From assembly GCA_011032825.1 (NCBI GenBank), contig JAADJZ010000009.1, positions 124,001-188,000 of the forward strand: a DNA stretch of 64,000 nt. Reading direction: 5' to 3'. The translations under genes and the position numbers were made by a program. The first letter of the stretch is position 1. Each line of letters starts with the position of its first letter. A model generated the notes under the pieces. The model made no database searches and was not told the DNA's origin. It was given only the letters and a program-made list of their open reading frames with translations. Positions 20,718 to 32,137 of this stretch are shown in pieces. The DNA is from Massariosphaeria phaeospora (Eukaryota; Ascomycota; Dothideomycetes; Pleosporales).

Positions 20718-22297
20718 TTGCCAAGGTATTGCCTATTCAGGCAGCACTTCCTATTTGGCTTAGCGTTCGACCACTGCCGATTACGCACCGCCTCGACCCT
20801 CTCATATCCACAAATTCGCGAATCAGCGACACAACCCGACACAAAGTCCGAATTCAGAGACCCTCGGTCTCTATCTCAGCCAGTTCAACACAATGAAGAG
20901 GTCCAGAGCACACACGTTGGTGATAAGAAGGGAGTTGCGGAGGTGCGAGAGACAGAGGAGGGCCCCATCTCAAAGCCAGAAGAGTACGGGGTTGACTTCC
21001 TCTTTCAAGACGGCGCTCCAGTCCCAGCAGGGCTTCACAAAGCTCTTCAAACTATAGCCCGGATTAGCGACGAGTGGTACCGCGAGGAGATGCAACGATA
21101 TGTTGGAAAATTCATCTACCCGTACCCCAACCAAGACCTGGACTTTCACACCATTCATATTTCCCGTACTGGATGGGATGATCTCCATCGCTACATCGAG
21201 AAAGTCCCTCACCTCGATGTCTGGGTCGAACACAAACTCCGCTACGAATACAGCGTTGAAGACTCCCAACTCTCTATCAAATTCGGCACAGCGATGCAAC
21301 AGCACACCACCTTTGGGCTTGTCAACTATCTGAAAAAAAAATTCGGCATCGCGAAAAAGCTAATCCGATACTTGCTCCTGCTCTTGGAAAACTTATGCTC
21401 CGCACGGCTCCCCCTGTATTTGGACTAGGGACTGACCCTGGATGGAAGTATCCGGATGCTGCGGCCGTGGACTTTGACGAGAGCTGGTCTTGCAAACCAG
21501 CCTTCGTTATCGAGGTCGGCTTCTCTCGTCAGCCGAGCGACCTGCTCGAGAAAGCCGGAAAGTACTTCTACCACTCAAGAGGGGCGATCCGCACCGTCCT
21601 TGCAGTAGACATCGAGTTCTGGGACGCCCAACAGCGCAAAGAGGCGCGGATCTCCGGCAGGTACGCTTGTGTGGGCTACGAGATCTATCGCTACGAGCCA
21701 GTACTTCGATGTGCGAGGCGCAATGAGAGGAGGGATCGAAAATACTTCAATGTCAATCACTATGGATTCCAGGGGGTGAGCAAGTCGGACGGCACGGCGT
21801 GCAAAGGATCTGTCGAGCTGCGCCTTTCAGACTTCTTATCCCGGGATACAGAGGCCGAGCTGAACCTTCCGCTGCTCCTAAAATTTGGTGTAATTGGAGC
21901 CGTGGGAGAGGAGATAGGCCACACGCAGCATGACGATACCAACAGGGACAGCGATGGTCGGTCCCAATTCGAGGTGGATACCTCCAGCGTTTCTATCGAC
22001 GACATGAATGAACTCGTCGCAAAGTTATACGATGAGATGACGTCTGGGGTTCTAAAGGACAGACTACGAAATGATACTGGCGAGCAGGACATAATGGATT
22101 TGCCGATAACGTTCTCTCACGAGGCCTTTGTAAAGATCTTTCACAGAGCAGAATCACGTCAGACGTCATCGGACGAGTATTTGGCGAGTATTAAGACTGA
22201 AGGCGGAGAAGGCAGGGCTGGTCAAGACGAAGTTGGCGGGAGTTCAGGGACAGTGCGGACCGCGGAACCTCCGCAGAAGAAGCAGCGGCGAGAATGA
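20718..22297 (+). pseudogene. PD-(D/E)XK-like paralogue 2, frameshifted at an A9 run and 5'-incomplete
   Basis: The first frame (to 21428) encodes WVEHKLRYEYSVEDSQLSIK, matching WVECKLRWGYSSLNGELVIR of the upstream paralogue. The second frame (from ~21342) encodes WKYPDAAAV, FVIEVGFSRQPSDLLEKAGK and IRTVLAVDIEFWD, matching its nuclease-like core. The two frames meet at a run of nine A (21333-21341); a one-base length difference there would make the reading continuous. No ATG opens the first frame, and the preceding 300 bases are AT-rich. The tail is acidic and ends PPQKKQRRE. It is either a decaying tandem duplicate or a real gene hit by a homopolymer assembly error plus an unseen first exon. 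Confidence 0.65.
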
Positions 22298-23191
22298 AAG
22301 CGATGATGAGGTTATGTGTACGGCCTACTCTATGCAAACGTGTATATGAAGAGCCCGGTCTCCTAGCTACACAATGCGATTCAATTCTGACCACCAAATA
22401 TTATCAGAACTGTTCCTTGCTGTTGTGACTCGAGTGTTCACTTTCACAAGGGTGCGGTAGCCGATTGCGTGCTGGGCGCGAAACCTTCGTCCCAAACTGT
22501 AGGACATACAAACTCTACATCATTTCCCACGACACTACCATTTTTTCTGAACCGTATCTTTACTAGAACCTCCATCACATTCTGGTTAACATTCCTGTTC
22601 AACAGCCAGCTTGCGAGGTTTCACATGCCGGCCATTCAAATCACGTGAAAGCGTGTCGTTGAAAGTAATGTGCAGCCAGTTTGAACTGCGATGTCTTCTA
22701 CGTTCTTCGTATCTCGGTCTGATAGCGACTCATAACCCGCTTTGTGCAGCCACCATGATTCCAGAATAGGCTCCTTTTCTCCAAACCAGACTGGCTCCCC
22801 TAGCTTGCACAATGCGATATAGTGACGCTGTCCTGCCGAGTTACTAGTCGATCCTATCGAGCCATGGCACTTCGATCTGAAATCCATTTGGAGCTTACAA
22901 CACACCATCACTTACGTGCACTAGGAACTTATTCATTGGAAATCTCAATTCAATTACACATCAACCAGCTATCGCGCAGCACGCGAGGTGGTAAAACAAG
23001 GCTATTTGTGTTATAGCCAGAACAGCCAAAATATTCTCGTAGAAGCCTACAAGGGGCCATTTGGTCGCTCGGTTGGGGAAGAACATCGGATAAGCCTCAG
23101 TTCATGGAAAAAGCACTGACACCAGGTTTTCGCAATCTATCTCCGCATGTATCATGCGCAATCCACACTAAAGCACGAGCTCTCTGCGCTT
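22298..23191. other. Intergenic region
   Basis: 894 bases between convergent genes. Short open frames on both strands have no support. No repeat is recognised. Confidence 0.4.
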
Positions 23192-24037
23192 TTACTCGTA
23201 TCCAGCCTCAAAGGCAGCTTCCCAATCCATCATATCAGCACGCTTCTTAGCGTCAAGCATATTCTTGTGCTTCTCAACCTCCATTAGCGTTTCGATCTTC
23301 ATGAGTTGTGCAAGAACACCATCATCCTCGAGGACTCGTAGCGGACAGTAAGCCTCGCAGTAGATCTGGTTGGCGAGGTCAGGATGTAGAACCAGAAGAC
23401 GAAGCAACTTCTGCTCGAGAATCTGCGCCCGATTTAGGGCCGGGGAGACAGGTGAACCCTCGGTAAGTGGTGTCATCTTGAGCTGATGCCCATTGCGCTT
23501 TAGGACCTTCCACATGTTTGTCCGCGCACGTATGACGATAGCCTCCTCTTTTGTAGGGTCTGGGGCGACTTGCGAACCAGCCCCGTCTTGCTCTGTGGAC
23601 GCAGTCTTGTCTAGCTCGCGCGAGTCAGTCGTAGGCCTGAAGGACTCAGGCACAACAAGCATAGCACCCAGAACAACCCAGAGAACGATCCACAGGATGC
23701 TCCAGTCATTGAAGAGCCATTGCATAGTCTTGATAGATCGATTTCCGATATATGAGACGAGCTTCAGGGTCTTGTTGGCGTAGCCTGTGTGTGCGAAGTT
23801 GCGGAAAACTAGCGCAGGCTGGTAGACGTGGAATGCATCGAGATCAAACCCCTCAATCGCTGGAGTTAGCATGGACACATAGAATGCGGTGACTTTCTCG
23901 AGTTCTAGAATGCCAAAGCCGGGCATATTCGCGACGATCGTATGCCAATGGTATTTGATAGCCATGGAATACGCCACAAAGATGACGGCTCGTAGAAGCA
24001 CCATCACAGCGCGAAGAAAGCCCCGGGAAGTTGGCAT
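23192..24037 (-). CDS. Hypothetical membrane protein
   Basis: 281 codons if started at ATG 24037; in-frame ATGs at 24094 and 24245 would extend it. Two hydrophobic segments are evident, near the N-terminus (GFLRAVMVLLRAVIFVAYSM) and at ~125-145 (ILWIVLWVVLGAMLVV), leaving a charged cytosol-type tail with KMTPL, QILEQKLLRLL and a helical KHKNMLDAKKRADMMDWEAA end. An upstream frame at ~24361-24235 (MSSQTPFIRSLDPLQPDLL..) followed by a GTATGT donor could be a first exon spliced to 24037; this is not resolved. The family is not recognised. Confidence 0.5.
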   Translation of the reverse strand: MPTSRGFLRAVMVLLRAVIFVAYSMAIKYHWHTIVANMPGFGILELEKVTAFYVSMLTPAIEGFDLDAFHVYQPALVFRNFAHTGYANKTLKLVSYIGNRSIKTMQWLFNDWSILWIVLWVVLGAMLVVPESFRPTTDSRELDKTASTEQDGAGSQVAPDPTKEEAIVIRARTNMWKVLKRNGHQLKMTPLTEGSPVSPALNRAQILEQKLLRLLVLHPDLANQIYCEAYCPLRVLEDDGVLAQLMKIETLMEVEKHKNMLDAKKRADMMDWEAAFEAGYE

Positions 24038-24809
24038 CTTGGATTTGCTCAGTGTCGTATGGGTGCGGGTGGTGCGGGACTCGAGAGGAAGCATATGTCG
24101 AATACGAAAGGGTAATATATACTCGTGAGGAACCCCAACATTAAATTCCCACGTCGATATTCGGTGAAACCCTCTTTCAACACATCCGACAAGCAGTAGC
24201 TTTGAAGAGCAACATTGAACGACGAGGTGAATACTGCTCCGATACATACTCGTGGAACAATGTCGAAGGGAAAAAGGTCTGAGATCAAGAGGTCAGGTTG
24301 AAGCGGATCAAGGCTTCTGATAAAGGGGGTTTGTGAGCTCATGGTGACAGTCTCACTTATTTTCAGCGTGCGCTGAGTGGTTCGTTTTGTGGAACGAATC
24401 ATTAAAGATACGAATCGTCAAGAGTAGCCTATTGAATTCCAGAGGTTGACTTCTGGGACCACGTGGTAAGATATAATGGAGAGGATGGATACATGCGTAT
24501 TAGAGTTAGAGAACACACTAGTAGAAGGTATAGGATTACATAAATATTAGAAGAATCAAATAGTCAAAGCGTCTCAAAGCATCTTTATTTGTTGGAATAA
24601 AAGCGCAGTATAAGCCATGTGCAGTGAGTGCAGTGGCTGTCTTCGTCTTGTGCAATGAATTCATCAAAACGGACGTAGATAGATAATATTTTGACTGCAA
24701 CAATGTGACTGCAACAATAATTATCCAGATAGGCAACAATCTAGCGAAGGGGATGATATCTAAATACTGAAACATTGCTATCGCGGGGGAACCTTGGTAT
24801 CCGTAGCAA
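24038..24809. other. Intergenic / possible first exon of the 23192-24037 gene
   Basis: 772 bases. The only coding-like part is the minus-strand stretch 24361-24235, ending at a GTATGT donor. The remainder shows nothing supported. Confidence 0.35.
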
Positions 24810-25568
24810 CTACTCAAGGAGAGTACGCGCACGTATAGTTCCCCCAGGGCCCCGACAGTTCGGGCACTGGCTGGCGTTGTCTTGACCAGAGTTCCTCCAA
24901 CGATTGATGCATGTTTCATGAAACTTATGAAAACAGGTATAGTTGAAGCAAGTTACCCACGAGCTAGGATCCACACCATAGCCTTCTTGACAGATGCTGC
25001 ATAAGAAATCATTGGCAGGTAGTTGAGCTTCATCCCAGATCCACTGAGGTCTACCCATCGAAGACAGTATCTGCCCCACAAGCTTGTGTGGGAGATCAAG
25101 TAGCTGTTTGTGGACTCGCCAGAACTTTTCTCGCGTTAGCGGTGGCTGCGATAGTGATGGCAGCTGCGTCAAGTCAATTACCGGTCTAGCGCACAGACTC
25201 AGTAGGCATGTAACGACAATGACCATAGTGATAGTAGCGGTGACTGGAAAGTTACGCGTATGTGCGATGTCTACTAGTCGGGGAATGTAATAGCCAAAGC
25301 CGAAAACATATACAGTAACTATTGTAGGGACTGCGGACACCCGCAGAGCCACTATAAGGACTGTGAGAACTAGGCAGACGAGTTGCCAACCGTGCTGAAG
25401 TAGAGAAGCTATGCTTAGATTTAGATGCGCAATCCAGACGACAACGTCCCAGGCTGCTCGATAAGCAGTGACATTGGGATACCTAGATAGCATAAATAAG
25501 GCCATGTTGAGCGCAAGTAAAGCGAGAAAGGAGGGTTTCGGACTCTCGTATAGAATAAGCCAAATCAT
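24810..25568 (-). CDS. Membrane RING-H2 protein, putative E3 ubiquitin ligase
   Basis: An intronless gene of 252 codons starts at ATG 25568. Four hydrophobic segments lie in the first ~145 residues. Near the C-terminus is CSIC, 15 residues on a CFHKFHETC block, then CPNC: the C-x2-C..C-x-H-x2-H-x2-C..C-x2-C ligands of a RING-H2 finger. Such multi-pass RING proteins usually act as E3 ligases on endomembranes. The N-terminus faces a short intergenic region, and the next minus-strand gene (23192-24037) also encodes a membrane protein, though no functional link is shown. No stops or frameshifts are seen. Confidence 0.75.
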   Translation of the reverse strand: MIWLILYESPKPSFLALLALNMALFMLSRYPNVTAYRAAWDVVVWIAHLNLSIASLLQHGWQLVCLVLTVLIVALRVSAVPTIVTVYVFGFGYYIPRLVDIAHTRNFPVTATITMVIVVTCLLSLCARPVIDLTQLPSLSQPPLTREKFWRVHKQLLDLPHKLVGQILSSMGRPQWIWDEAQLPANDFLCSICQEGYGVDPSSWVTCFNYTCFHKFHETCINRWRNSGQDNASQCPNCRGPGGTIRARTLLE

Positions 25569-26524
25569 AGCGTAAGATCAGGCGGAGTTGCTTGATCAAG
25601 ATCGGAAAAGGGTGTTGGAAGAGAAGTCATGGACTAGAGTTACCTGCCTTATATAGAGAGACACCTGGCATTGTTTGATCTGCAGCCTCAGCTTGTTGTT
25701 GTAGAATGTAGGACGCAAACATATTGTATGCACAACGTGACTAGGAGAGAGCATTAGTCTTTAACATTTGTTGTCGTGGTGGGTAAACAATCCAGATCGC
25801 GGCTGGTTTTCTCGATGGGCGGCCGAGACCTGGCAAAGCCATCCGGGTGTTGAGTCTGATTCAAGTGCCTTCAAGCTAAAAGGTTTTCGCGGCGATGAGC
25901 CCTGCATGTTTCTAGTGGAGCGCGGTATCGGACCATTGTTCGTTGGGATGACACATAGATTCTTCGCTTCTTTCGTCCTCATTAATTCTTCTCACAGGCG
26001 CACGCTCCGTAGTGGACGTCAGGTTGCCATATTTTCTGACTTCATATCAGGCTGCATCTTTTCCCTTACCACCAATCACATCCGTATGCTCTCTCATAGT
26101 TTACAGGCATGTCAATTTAAGTCTTTGCCGTCCTCAGCGACTCCTACCGCAGGTTTGGATATCACCCAGGAACCCAACAATGCGTCGCGATTGGTGCCAC
26201 CCGCCAGAACTTGCGGATCCCCCTATATCGCAATGAGCCGTCGAAGTGCTTTTATCTCACCGATATATGCCTGTATCTCAGGCATTGGCCAATTTTCACG
26301 CGTGTCCAGATGTTCTTTCATCAGCTTAGTTCAAAATAAATCGGCATAAAGATAACAATTTTATTCCTATATGCTATCATATCTAGGATATCCTTCTCGT
26401 ATCTCAGACTTCCGACCCCCAAGTTTCTCTGGCCTAGAGTCCTGCACTGCGAATATCTACGGAAATCTTTCCTTGGGCAGCACTGGGGTTTTTACAGCCC
26501 ACTTATCTGAGAGCTAAGTCCGTC
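25569..26524. other. Intergenic region
   Basis: 956 bases. A 193-codon plus-strand frame (25768-26349) has no convincing composition or homology and was not called. Confidence 0.4.
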
Positions 26525-27083
26525 CTACGTAAGATCCAGGGCCTTGATTGTCCTTTCCAGATACTTGATGAGGTGCTCAGTGTCTTGCAGACGGTCTTTT
26601 GCGTTCTGCAGTCTGTCCGGTCGTTGCGTATCCCAGTCCCTAACGCAGGACTCCTCCTCCAAGATCCTTGCCTCCCAATCCCCCTTCTTTTCCACCAAAC
26701 GCGCCTTTTCCCGCTGCGCATACTCCGCATCCGATTACGCAGGTTCGCCGTCGAGAAGTCTATCGCGGCAGAACAGACAGTGAGTGAGAAGTTGGTTGTC
26801 GCCGTACTGGGCCTTCACACAGTCGACATGAGCGATGTGGCGGCTATGACAGTGCAGAGCGACGACGCGCGAGTCTCGAACATAGTCTTTGCAGCAAATC
26901 GGGCACCTATCTGCGGGGTGAGAGACTGGCGGCGCGACGGAGGTGCATCCGGATCCGAATAGGAAGATTCACTTTGGCTTGCACAGGCAGGTGGTTCGCG
27001 CTCCACGACTCTTTGCACTTCCAGCATTTGTGGCGCGAGTGCAGACTGGCGATATAGACCTCTCTCGGCGGGAAAGGCGGCAT
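26525..27083 (-). pseudogene. RING-finger / coiled-coil gene remnant with in-frame TAA
   Basis: On the minus strand ~26915-26740 reads CPICCKDYVRDSRVVALHC, then HSRHIAHVDC and CLFCRDR, a RING-type Cys/His series. The same frame meets TAA at 26737-26735 and then continues for ~70 codons of charged coiled-coil (DAEYAQREKARLVEKKGDWE and onward) to TAG at 26527. The stop is one C-to-T change from CAA. A likely first exon starts MPPFPPREVYIASLHSRHKC at 27083, with a further CxxC, and ends at a GTGAAT donor, but the phase does not fit the RING exon cleanly. It could encode a truncated RING protein or be a pseudogene. Confidence 0.5.
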
Positions 27084-27602
27084 ATCGAAGACGCAGTGTG
27101 TGGGCGTGTTGTGTCTGCTAGCTAGCAGTACTCAAGATTGTGTGGTGGGCACGGCGTCTGTAGACACTGGCAACGGCAGGTCTTATACAGTCCGTGACTC
27201 GAACACGTCTCAATCAATCTGAGACATAGCTCTACACGTAGAAGCTCTAGGATCATCAACAAGGTGAAGTTCTCTGCGAAACAAAGCGGGTTCTTTCATA
27301 CGGTCTCGCATCTGCCTTAAAGAGCACGCTCTGCTGTTTGGCTTCACTGCGAAAACTCCGAACACCCACGGAACCACGCAGGAGGGTTATCGCCCAAACC
27401 AAAGCACCCTAAACGCCTGACGCTGGAAAACACGATAACTCCAGGATGATGAAAGAAATACGGCTGAAAAGGGCCTCAAGCAAGCAATGCTCTGGACCAT
27501 GCCACATTTCGAGGTATGGCAAGAGGTTGAAGAAAAAGATCATACATGGGGCACAGGGCCCTCGGCACATTTCGCGTAGGAAGAGGCCACGCTGCTCCGC
27601 CA
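27084..27602. other. Intergenic region
   Basis: 519 bases, nothing supported. Confidence 0.4.
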
Positions 27603-29026
27603 TCACCCTCTGCGCTTGGGTGGCGGCATGGCTCTTGCTAGCTCATCGGTTGAATCCGATTCTGCAGAGGTCTGCCTGTTCAGCGGAGGCTCTGGCGGCA
27701 GAGAGAATCGAGTCCTGGCGGTATTGATAGCTGCGGTTCTAACCTCCAGCGTCCACTCCAGCGCATTACGGTACGCGCTCAGTCCTTCGCGGCAGGATCT
27801 CGCTCTACCGGCCGAATCAAAGCCGGTAAGATGAGCAGTGACGAAGACTGGTCGATCGGGCTTCGCCGGGGTAGGGGGCAACACGTAGGTACCATAGAAG
27901 CGCATGAACCCGTTATAGAAGTAGACGGAGATGGCCTTGACGTTACCATCGAATACCGGAGAGGCCAGTCCGTAGTTCTCCAGGGCATGTATCGCTCTGG
28001 CGCCTATCGCGCCGTAATGAACGGCTTGCAGCTCAGCGACAGAGGTACTGCCGTCTTTGCCTTTGTATTCAAGAAACATGTTTGGGGCCACAGGTCGACT
28101 GTTATCCGTTGTCGGTTCAACTATGTTGGAAAGGGCGGTCCGCATTTGTACCGGGACCAATTCGGGCGCAGCGCCATAGTAGAGGTCAGGCTTGGCGTGA
28201 GTGACTTCAGGGTCGGTGAGTGGGGTGATGTTGCCGAAAGGCACATTGCCGCAGCGCCTCTGCTGTAGCTCTACCTCGCCCTCGAGGTATCTTGTGAGAT
28301 CCATTGAGACCAATGTTTCCTCATGGCACGCCGCCACGGTCTTTCTAAATTTCAAATACTCGTCTTCGCCGAAAACTTCCGGTGACAGCGACGGTCGCGC
28401 ACGATCTAGTCGTTCCATAACCTCATCTTGGTTGTCTGGGGGTGCAGGCGTGGGACGATCGACAAAATTATAATCGGGGGGGTAGATCTGATTGTCTATG
28501 AGGGCCTGTTTGTATTCGGCTTCGTATGGCGATGTGCGGGAAGTACGTGAACTTGGCGTGCGGTCTGAACTTGCCGGTCCCGCACCATTCTTCGCAGGTC
28601 GGCCTCGTTTCTTGGGGGGCATGTCGAGGTTGGGGTACTATGCGCTATTAGCAAGACACGAAGCCAACACATGGGTGTGTAATTGAGACATACAGATATA
28701 ATATCTCTCAGATCAGGGCCGCCGTGACGGGCAAATCGACTCAGCGCCTGCGGGTCGAGGGAACCGCGGCGAGCCCTTGATGGCTTCTTGCGGCGAGTGA
28801 GAGAGGACGGCGGGGGGGTAGCCTGCGCAATTTGGTGTTGGAGCTCCCGGAGCGCGCTTCTGGTGAGACGTGGAGGCTGCTTCTGCGGATCGGAGCCGCT
28901 GTCGTTGGCGCTGTCAACTCGCTTCTGCTCGCAGCACAATGGCCCGGTCTCCGCTGGCTTATCGTCGGCCTCGTCGCGCGTAGAGGGGCTCCGTTTGCGC
29001 TTTAACGAACTGTTCGGCTGCGGCAT
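27603..29026 (-). CDS. Fungal PD..ExK-type hypothetical protein, two exons
   Basis: Exon 1 29026-28694 and exon 2 28637-27603 join in phase 0 to 455 residues; the 56-nt intron has GTATGT, a CTAAT branch and CATAG. The N-terminus is basic and disordered (SSLKRKRSPSTRDEAD), then FARHGGPDLRDI. After a basic MPPKKRGRPAKNG stretch (AT-hook/NLS-like) comes YKQALIDNQIYPPDY and a core PDLYYGAAPE..MFLEYKGKDGS..AVHYGAIGARAIHALENYG. This PD..ExK plus Gln/His-x-GA-GAR arrangement recurs in a large, poorly characterised ascomycete family with an expected restriction-endonuclease-like fold. Asp and ExK residues are all present, so catalysis is possible. Role unknown. Confidence 0.72.
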
Positions 29027-29832
29027 GCCCGTCCGAGGGATCGGCGATATGGGGCTTCAGAGAGCGTCGTGGCCGGGAGTGGTGTCGCGGGCTGGTATTG
29101 TGGAGGACAGGTAGGCAGCCGGTAGGCAGCAGGCATGCAGCAGGGTGAAGTTGGGCTGTGAGGCGCGGACGAGGACGCGAGGTGCCCGGGCCCGTGCACG
29201 TCGGCACCGCGTTCTCTTGGCGCCGACCCCGCGTTGCCTTGTCGATTTGGCATCAACTCGACCCGCCCGAGACGTATCGTCGTCGGAATTTTGTCCATCT
29301 TCAAATCCGAAATATATAATCTGGTGCCCTAGCAGAAAGCTATTTGCATAACCAAATCACCACGTCCAACGCGCATGCCCCGGAAAGGTACTGTCGTGCA
29401 ACAATTCAACCGACCGAGTCCATCCCTACCACTAGACAATAAGCGCCCACCCACCTCCAGTGCAACCATACTCTATCTCCTCTGTCCCTCCTCCAACCAC
29501 ACGTCGACGAGTTCTGTAGCCGGTATCCGTGACAGCTGGCGCGGCTTTATTTCCCATCGGGCGGTGCCCATCCGCATTTAGCCCTGCTGCTGCCTCATCT
29601 AATGATCCCCGCCGCCCGGTCACGAGTAGGCGCGCCCCAATATCATGTCGCACGAAACAGCATATGTGAGCTCCATGAGCAGCGGAGGTGATCCTAGACG
29701 ACTACATCGCAATATAGGTGTGCGCATGCCGTACGAGAGAAACCTGGAGTCTGGCGTATAAGATATGCGTGCGAGGGCTGATCTCAAGGCCGGTATCGTT
29801 CGTGGACACCAAGAGTTGGGAGTATTGCAATC
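29027..29832. other. Divergent promoter region of the LPMO gene
   Basis: 806 bases between the minus-strand gene at 29026 and the LPMO. A TATA-like GTATAAGA lies at ~29757, about 75 nt before the LPMO ATG. No gene is seen. Confidence 0.4.
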
Positions 29833-30725
29833 ATGAAGCACTCTACAATTGCTGTTTCTGCCGCGCTCCTGGCGCAAGGCGCAAGTGCTCACTGTACGTT
29901 CGCCAACCCCCACCTCCCTCGGTGCCTTCTCTTAACCATTACACCCAGATGTCTTCAGCCGACTCGTCGTGAACAACACCGTGTCCAGTGATTTCCAGTA
30001 CATCCGTGACGTGGCCGCAAGCCCCAATGGCCAGCCCGAAATATTCGGGAAAGGCTTCCCGCTCTACGGACTGTCGAACCCGGAGCTCGTTTGCGGCCGT
30101 GATGCTTTCCCAGTACGCAACCCGGCCATCTCAACAGCGACTGTTCTTGCCGGCGACGACGTCGGCTTCCACCTTACGGGTCCGTACTCGGACGATGACG
30201 GATACCAGCCCACCATCTTCCACACCGGCCCGGGCCAGGTCTTCCTTTCCAAGCTGCCCGACGGCATGACCAACCTGAATGATTATGATGGGAAAGGCGA
30301 CTTTTTCAAGATCGCCTATGCGGGCGTGAAGGACAAAGAAAACGAGTGGGTTCTGTTGGGCAACCTCGCCATGAACTTTACCATACCACCGACAACGCCA
30401 CCGGGGAAGTACTTGATGCGGCTTGAGCACTGGATGGCAGACTACCGGAAAGGGAACAGCCAGTGGTACGTTAGCTGTGCGCATGTGGAAATCAAGGGCA
30501 AGGGCGGCGGAACACCGAGCGAGTTTATCAGGTTCCCGAACGCGTACTCTGAGGAAGATCCTAGTAAGTTTGATTCTGCACAAAACCATGGCGGAAATAG
30601 TGGCTAACAGTGTTGTAGGCATATGGTTCCACGATCCAAATACAGGTGACTTCCCTAAGAACGCCAACGGGGACGTTGATCTTAGCAAATACGTTGCGCC
30701 TAAGCCGGACGTGTGGACGGGGTAG
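29833..30725 (+). CDS. AA9-type lytic polysaccharide monooxygenase
   Basis: Three exons (29833-29893, 29949-30563, 30619-30725; introns 55 and 55 nt with CTAAC-like branch sites) give 260 residues. Residues 1-19 are a signal peptide ending ASA, so the mature protein starts with His20, the N-terminal copper ligand. The second brace histidine is His112 in FHTGPGQVFLSK, matching the HxGP..YLSK motif of AA9. Gln192-Trp-Tyr194 in QWYVSCAHVEI gives the axial Tyr. GKYLMRLEHW and the late AYSEEDPSIWFHDP also fit AA9. There is no CBM1 or GPI signal, and the C-terminus is short. Such enzymes oxidatively cleave cellulose or hemicellulose outside the cell. The active site looks complete; substrate cannot be told. 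Confidence 0.85.
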
Positions 30726-32137
30726 ATATTCTTGGTCGAAAGACTCGTAGTATAGATGCGGGAATCCCTTTGCTGCAACAAAAGCTCCTCCAGGTGGCAT
30801 GCCAGCGTCTAGTTTGCTTCTTCTGCTTTGCTCCGACCGAATATAATCCATCGAAGATCTTGAGCTGTGCTAGGGAGCCTGGGGCGAACTCAGTAAATAG
30901 GTTAACCGTTCCAACCTACGCGAGCAACCGTCATCAGCATTTTCTTGGTCTCCAATTGTAGAGCAGTTCCTCGTCTGTGTCTCGCAGCTTTGAAGCGTGC
31001 ATGGCAGTCTGGACGAAGAATTTTAACCGTTGTATCCAAGGTTGTACAGTTGCCCAATATTGCCGAAAAAGGGCTTGTTTGAATCATGTGTGACCCTGCT
31101 CCATTGTACCAGTGTCATCCTAACTCGGTGAGCTACCGTTTGGGCGCTCGCAAGTCGATCGTCCTAATGTTCGGTTCCGGACCTGGGAGTAACCCTCATC
31201 AACGACGCTTCCGCGAGAGCCTTCACACCAGCAACATCTCCGGGTCGTGATTCTTCTTCGATTCTCCTGTATTGTCGACGAGTGCGAGTCAGTCGAGCGG
31301 GGGTACTTCAATTAACCCCTTCGTTAAATGCAGCAACAACCCACTCGCGCGCTTGGTAATCTTCCAGGCATCCACGCCGCCGTCGTGCCGATCCAAAAGA
31401 GTTTCATGATGTTCCCCCTGCTATCGAAGACACCAAAACGGATTGAGATGTGTTTCCTAGTGAGCAGACGAATAGAACATAGAAGCTCCAAATTTGGAAA
31501 GGCTGAAGGAGAGGTTCGAGGGGGTGACAATGGAAGTCAACGCGTTTGATGCGCAACCGACACGCGATACCTGTAGGGAGTACTGTGAGATGCAGTGTGG
31601 TCTGACATGCAAAGAGTGGGAGGAATTAGAAGGGAAAAGTCGTCTGAGAAGATCCGAGGTCGATGACGTTCGGATGAGGTCCGTGCCCCACAGTCCGAGA
31701 ATGTACCACATGTAACACCGAGAGATAAAAACTGTATGGGAAGAGGTGGTAAGACCACACTACAACGTCAGCGTGCCCTGACACATTATTATCAACACTT
31801 TAGAAAGGATGGGAGCGGAAGGCGGACATCAAGTTCGTCGTCGATATAACCTCAAAGCTAATTCAAGCTAATTCTCCGGCCAACCGCCGCGCAACGTCAC
31901 CCACAACTAGTCCCCACTCCACCCGTTCGCTAGGTCCCTTCACATGACACGACGTGCTACCTACCTACAAAAGTCGTCGCCCTCCCATCATTTTAACCCC
32001 GAACGACGTTCAGTCACCAGTGCGCTTCTCCCGTCCAGTCGGGGAATCATCGGGCCGTGGCGGCTTCAGATTTCGTCCTCACCGGCCGGCCAGGCAACAA
32101 CCTCCACAGCGCGCGTCTCGTTTGCGCAACAACGACC
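30726..32137. other. Intergenic region
   Basis: 1412 bases between the LPMO and the ΨKxE-repeat gene. Several short open frames on both strands lack support. No repeat or RNA gene is recognised. ATG 32138 of the next gene is preceded by an AC-rich leader. Confidence 0.4.

Noticed and set aside
25768..26349. 193-codon plus-strand open frame
   Set aside because: No homology, no domain, low-quality composition and no splice or start context; probably chance.
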